NCBI GenBank assembly: GCA_028705905.1 | Contig: JAQWCP010000062.1 | Coordinates: 1 to 7,710 of the forward strand | Length of the DNA stretch: 7,710 nt | Direction of reading: 5' to 3' | From: Oscillospiraceae bacterium | Lineage (GTDB): Bacteria; Bacillota; Clostridia; Oscillospirales; Oscillospiraceae | Shown: positions 6,608-7,710 of the stretch, piece after piece | Layout: each line of letters opens with the position of its first letter | Numbering within the stretch: the first letter of the stretch is position 1 | Notes under the pieces: model-generated | The model's input: only the letters and a program-made list of their open reading frames with translations | Told to the model about the DNA's origin: nothing | Databases searched by the model: none | Program-made: the position numbers and the translations under genes

Positions 6608-7260
6608 TGCGTAGCCGATTCGACGAACAACTTCAACTGCTCAATACAGAGCTGATTCAAATGGGTGCTCTTTGCGAAACAGCCATTGCAAGTGCCGCTA
6701 AGGCGCTTTTGGAAAGTGACTTGAAATTGGCCGCCCACGCTGTGGATGTGGACCGGGAAATTGATGAAAAAGAACGTGAAATCGAAACACTCTGCCTGAA
6801 ATTGCTTTTGCAGCAGCAACCCGTAGCCCGGGATCTGCGGCTCATTTCTTCCGCACTGAAAATGATCACCGATATGGAGCGAATTGGAGATCAGGCATCC
6901 GACATTGCCGAAATTGTTACCATGGCGCACATCAACGCGTCTGATCCTCCATTGCACATTGGACAAATGGCAGAGGCTACTATCCATATGGTAACCAAAA
7001 GCATTGATGCATTTGTCAAGCGGGACACTGACCTGGCCCAGTCCGTCATTGCGTATGACGATGTGGTGGACGATTTCTTTGACCGGGTCAAGAGCGAGCT
7101 TATTTCGCTCATTGGCACACACCCGGAACGGGGCGAGTATGCCGTTGACCTCCTCATGATTGCCAAATATTTTGAGCGGATTGGCGACCATGCGACCAAT
7201 ATCGCCGAGTGGGTGGAATTTGCTATGACCGGCCGGCACAAGGGAGAAGAAGAGGCATGA
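6607..7260 (+). CDS. phoU: Phosphate signalling/transport regulator PhoU
   Basis: A 217-aa all-helical cytoplasmic protein made of two homologous PhoU domains. Each has the conserved acidic metal-binding motif: ERIGDQASDIAE from residue 91 and ERIGDHATNIAEW from residue 190. The N-terminal RSRFDEQLQLLNTELIQMGALCE is typical of the family. In studied bacteria PhoU restrains the Pst transporter and signals phosphate sufficiency to the PhoR-type kinase. Its place directly after pstB and directly before a response-regulator gene fits that role. Start 6607 rather than 6604 (one extra Met) was chosen on RBS spacing and family N-terminus; the difference is one residue. The stop overlaps the next start (ATGA at 7257-7260). 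Confidence 0.94.
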   Translation: MRSRFDEQLQLLNTELIQMGALCETAIASAAKALLESDLKLAAHAVDVDREIDEKEREIETLCLKLLLQQQPVARDLRLISSALKMITDMERIGDQASDIAEIVTMAHINASDPPLHIGQMAEATIHMVTKSIDAFVKRDTDLAQSVIAYDDVVDDFFDRVKSELISLIGTHPERGEYAVDLLMIAKYFERIGDHATNIAEWVEFAMTGRHKGEEEA

Positions 7261-7710
7261 TTTACTGTGTGGAAGATGACGAAGGCATCCGGGAACTCAT
7301 TGTCTATACGCTTCGAACCGCCGGGTTTGAAGCCCTCGGCTTTCCATCCGGCACCGAGCTGATGGAGGCGCTCCGGCAGAAGATGCCGGAGCTGCTTCTT
7401 TTAGACATTATGCTTCCCGAAGAAGATGGCCTTTCTCTTTTAAAGCGACTGCGTTCGTCTCCTTCCACCCGCGTGCTACCAGTGATTCTTGTCACCGCCA
7501 AAGGCGCAGAGTATGACAAAGTCAAAGGTCTTGACAGTGGGGCGGACGATTATATCACAAAGCCATTTGGGATGATGGAATTGATCTCCCGGGTGAAGGC
7601 GCTCCTGCGGCGGACCGTTCCGCAGCAGTCCCCGGACCGAACGGTGGGAAAGATCTCGATTCACGTGGATCGTCATCAGGTTTTTGTGGATGGAGAAGAG
7701 ATTTTTCTTA
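7257..7710 (+). CDS. OmpR/PhoB-family response regulator (PhoP/PhoB-like), 3'-partial
   Basis: The first 151 codons of a two-component response regulator cut by the window end. The receiver domain is complete: acidic pair D7/D8, phosphoacceptor D50 in LLLLDIMLPEEDG, T80 in ILVTAK, and K102 in DYITKPF. A linker leads into the first strands of what looks like a Trans_reg_C winged-helix DNA-binding domain (KISIHVDRHQVFVDGEE). The ATG overlaps the phoU stop, with AGGGAG at 7241-7246, 10 nt upstream. Because it is coupled to pst-phoU and the operon promoter carries PhoP-type repeats, I infer that it is the phosphate-starvation regulator, probably followed by a PhoR-type histidine kinase outside the window. 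The receiver sequence alone cannot prove the PhoB/PhoP assignment. Confidence 0.9.
   Translation, partial: MIYCVEDDEGIRELIVYTLRTAGFEALGFPSGTELMEALRQKMPELLLLDIMLPEEDGLSLLKRLRSSPSTRVLPVILVTAKGAEYDKVKGLDSGADDYITKPFGMMELISRVKALLRRTVPQQSPDRTVGKISIHVDRHQVFVDGEEIFL

Noticed and set aside
6583..7239. A 218-codon minus-strand open frame covering nearly all of phoU
   Set aside because: It lies opposite a clear, motif-bearing phoU gene and its translation resembles no family I recognise. It is a shadow of phoU codon usage.

Overview
The window looks like a chromosomal segment of a Bacillota bacterium, most likely a mid-GC member of the Clostridia. Three features point there: a cell-wall protein ending in S-layer homology (SLH) repeats, a lipoprotein-type phosphate-binding protein, and strong purine-rich Shine-Dalgarno sites. 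The promoter also carries Bacillus-type PhoP direct repeats. The family assignment (Oscillospiraceae-like) is an impression from protein style, not something the sequence proves. All genes are on the + strand. I see no mobile element, CRISPR array, tRNA or rRNA.

Region 1 (1-2892) is the 3' part of a large secreted surface protein, cut by the left edge of the window. It has an NAGPA-type phosphodiester glycosidase domain, two Ig-like segments, a beta-sandwich carbohydrate-binding-like segment, another Ig-like segment and three C-terminal SLH repeats. A strong hairpin terminator (2924-2963) closes this unit.

Region 2 (2964-3176) is the intergenic regulatory region of the next operon. It contains PhoP-type repeats (TTTACA, TTAACA, TTTACA), a -10 candidate at the expected distance, and a strong ribosome binding site.

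Region 3 (3177 to the right edge) is a phosphate-specific transport operon in the order pstS, pstC, pstA, pstB, phoU, then a PhoB/PhoP-family response regulator cut by the window end. PstS captures phosphate outside the cell, PstC and PstA form the membrane channel, PstB supplies ATP hydrolysis, PhoU passes on the transport state, and the response regulator probably switches the operon on when phosphate is scarce. Junctions are tight: three are start/stop overlaps, one is a 5-nt gap, and only pstS-pstC has a spacer, which holds a perfect hairpin.

The most unusual feature is PstS. Its conserved motifs are all present but in circularly permuted order. The half that is normally C-terminal (REDGSGTR to the GQ..V...GYV end) comes directly after the lipoprotein signal, and the half that is normally N-terminal (GSSSVTP to the W.DV segment) follows it. 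The other operon members look canonical.
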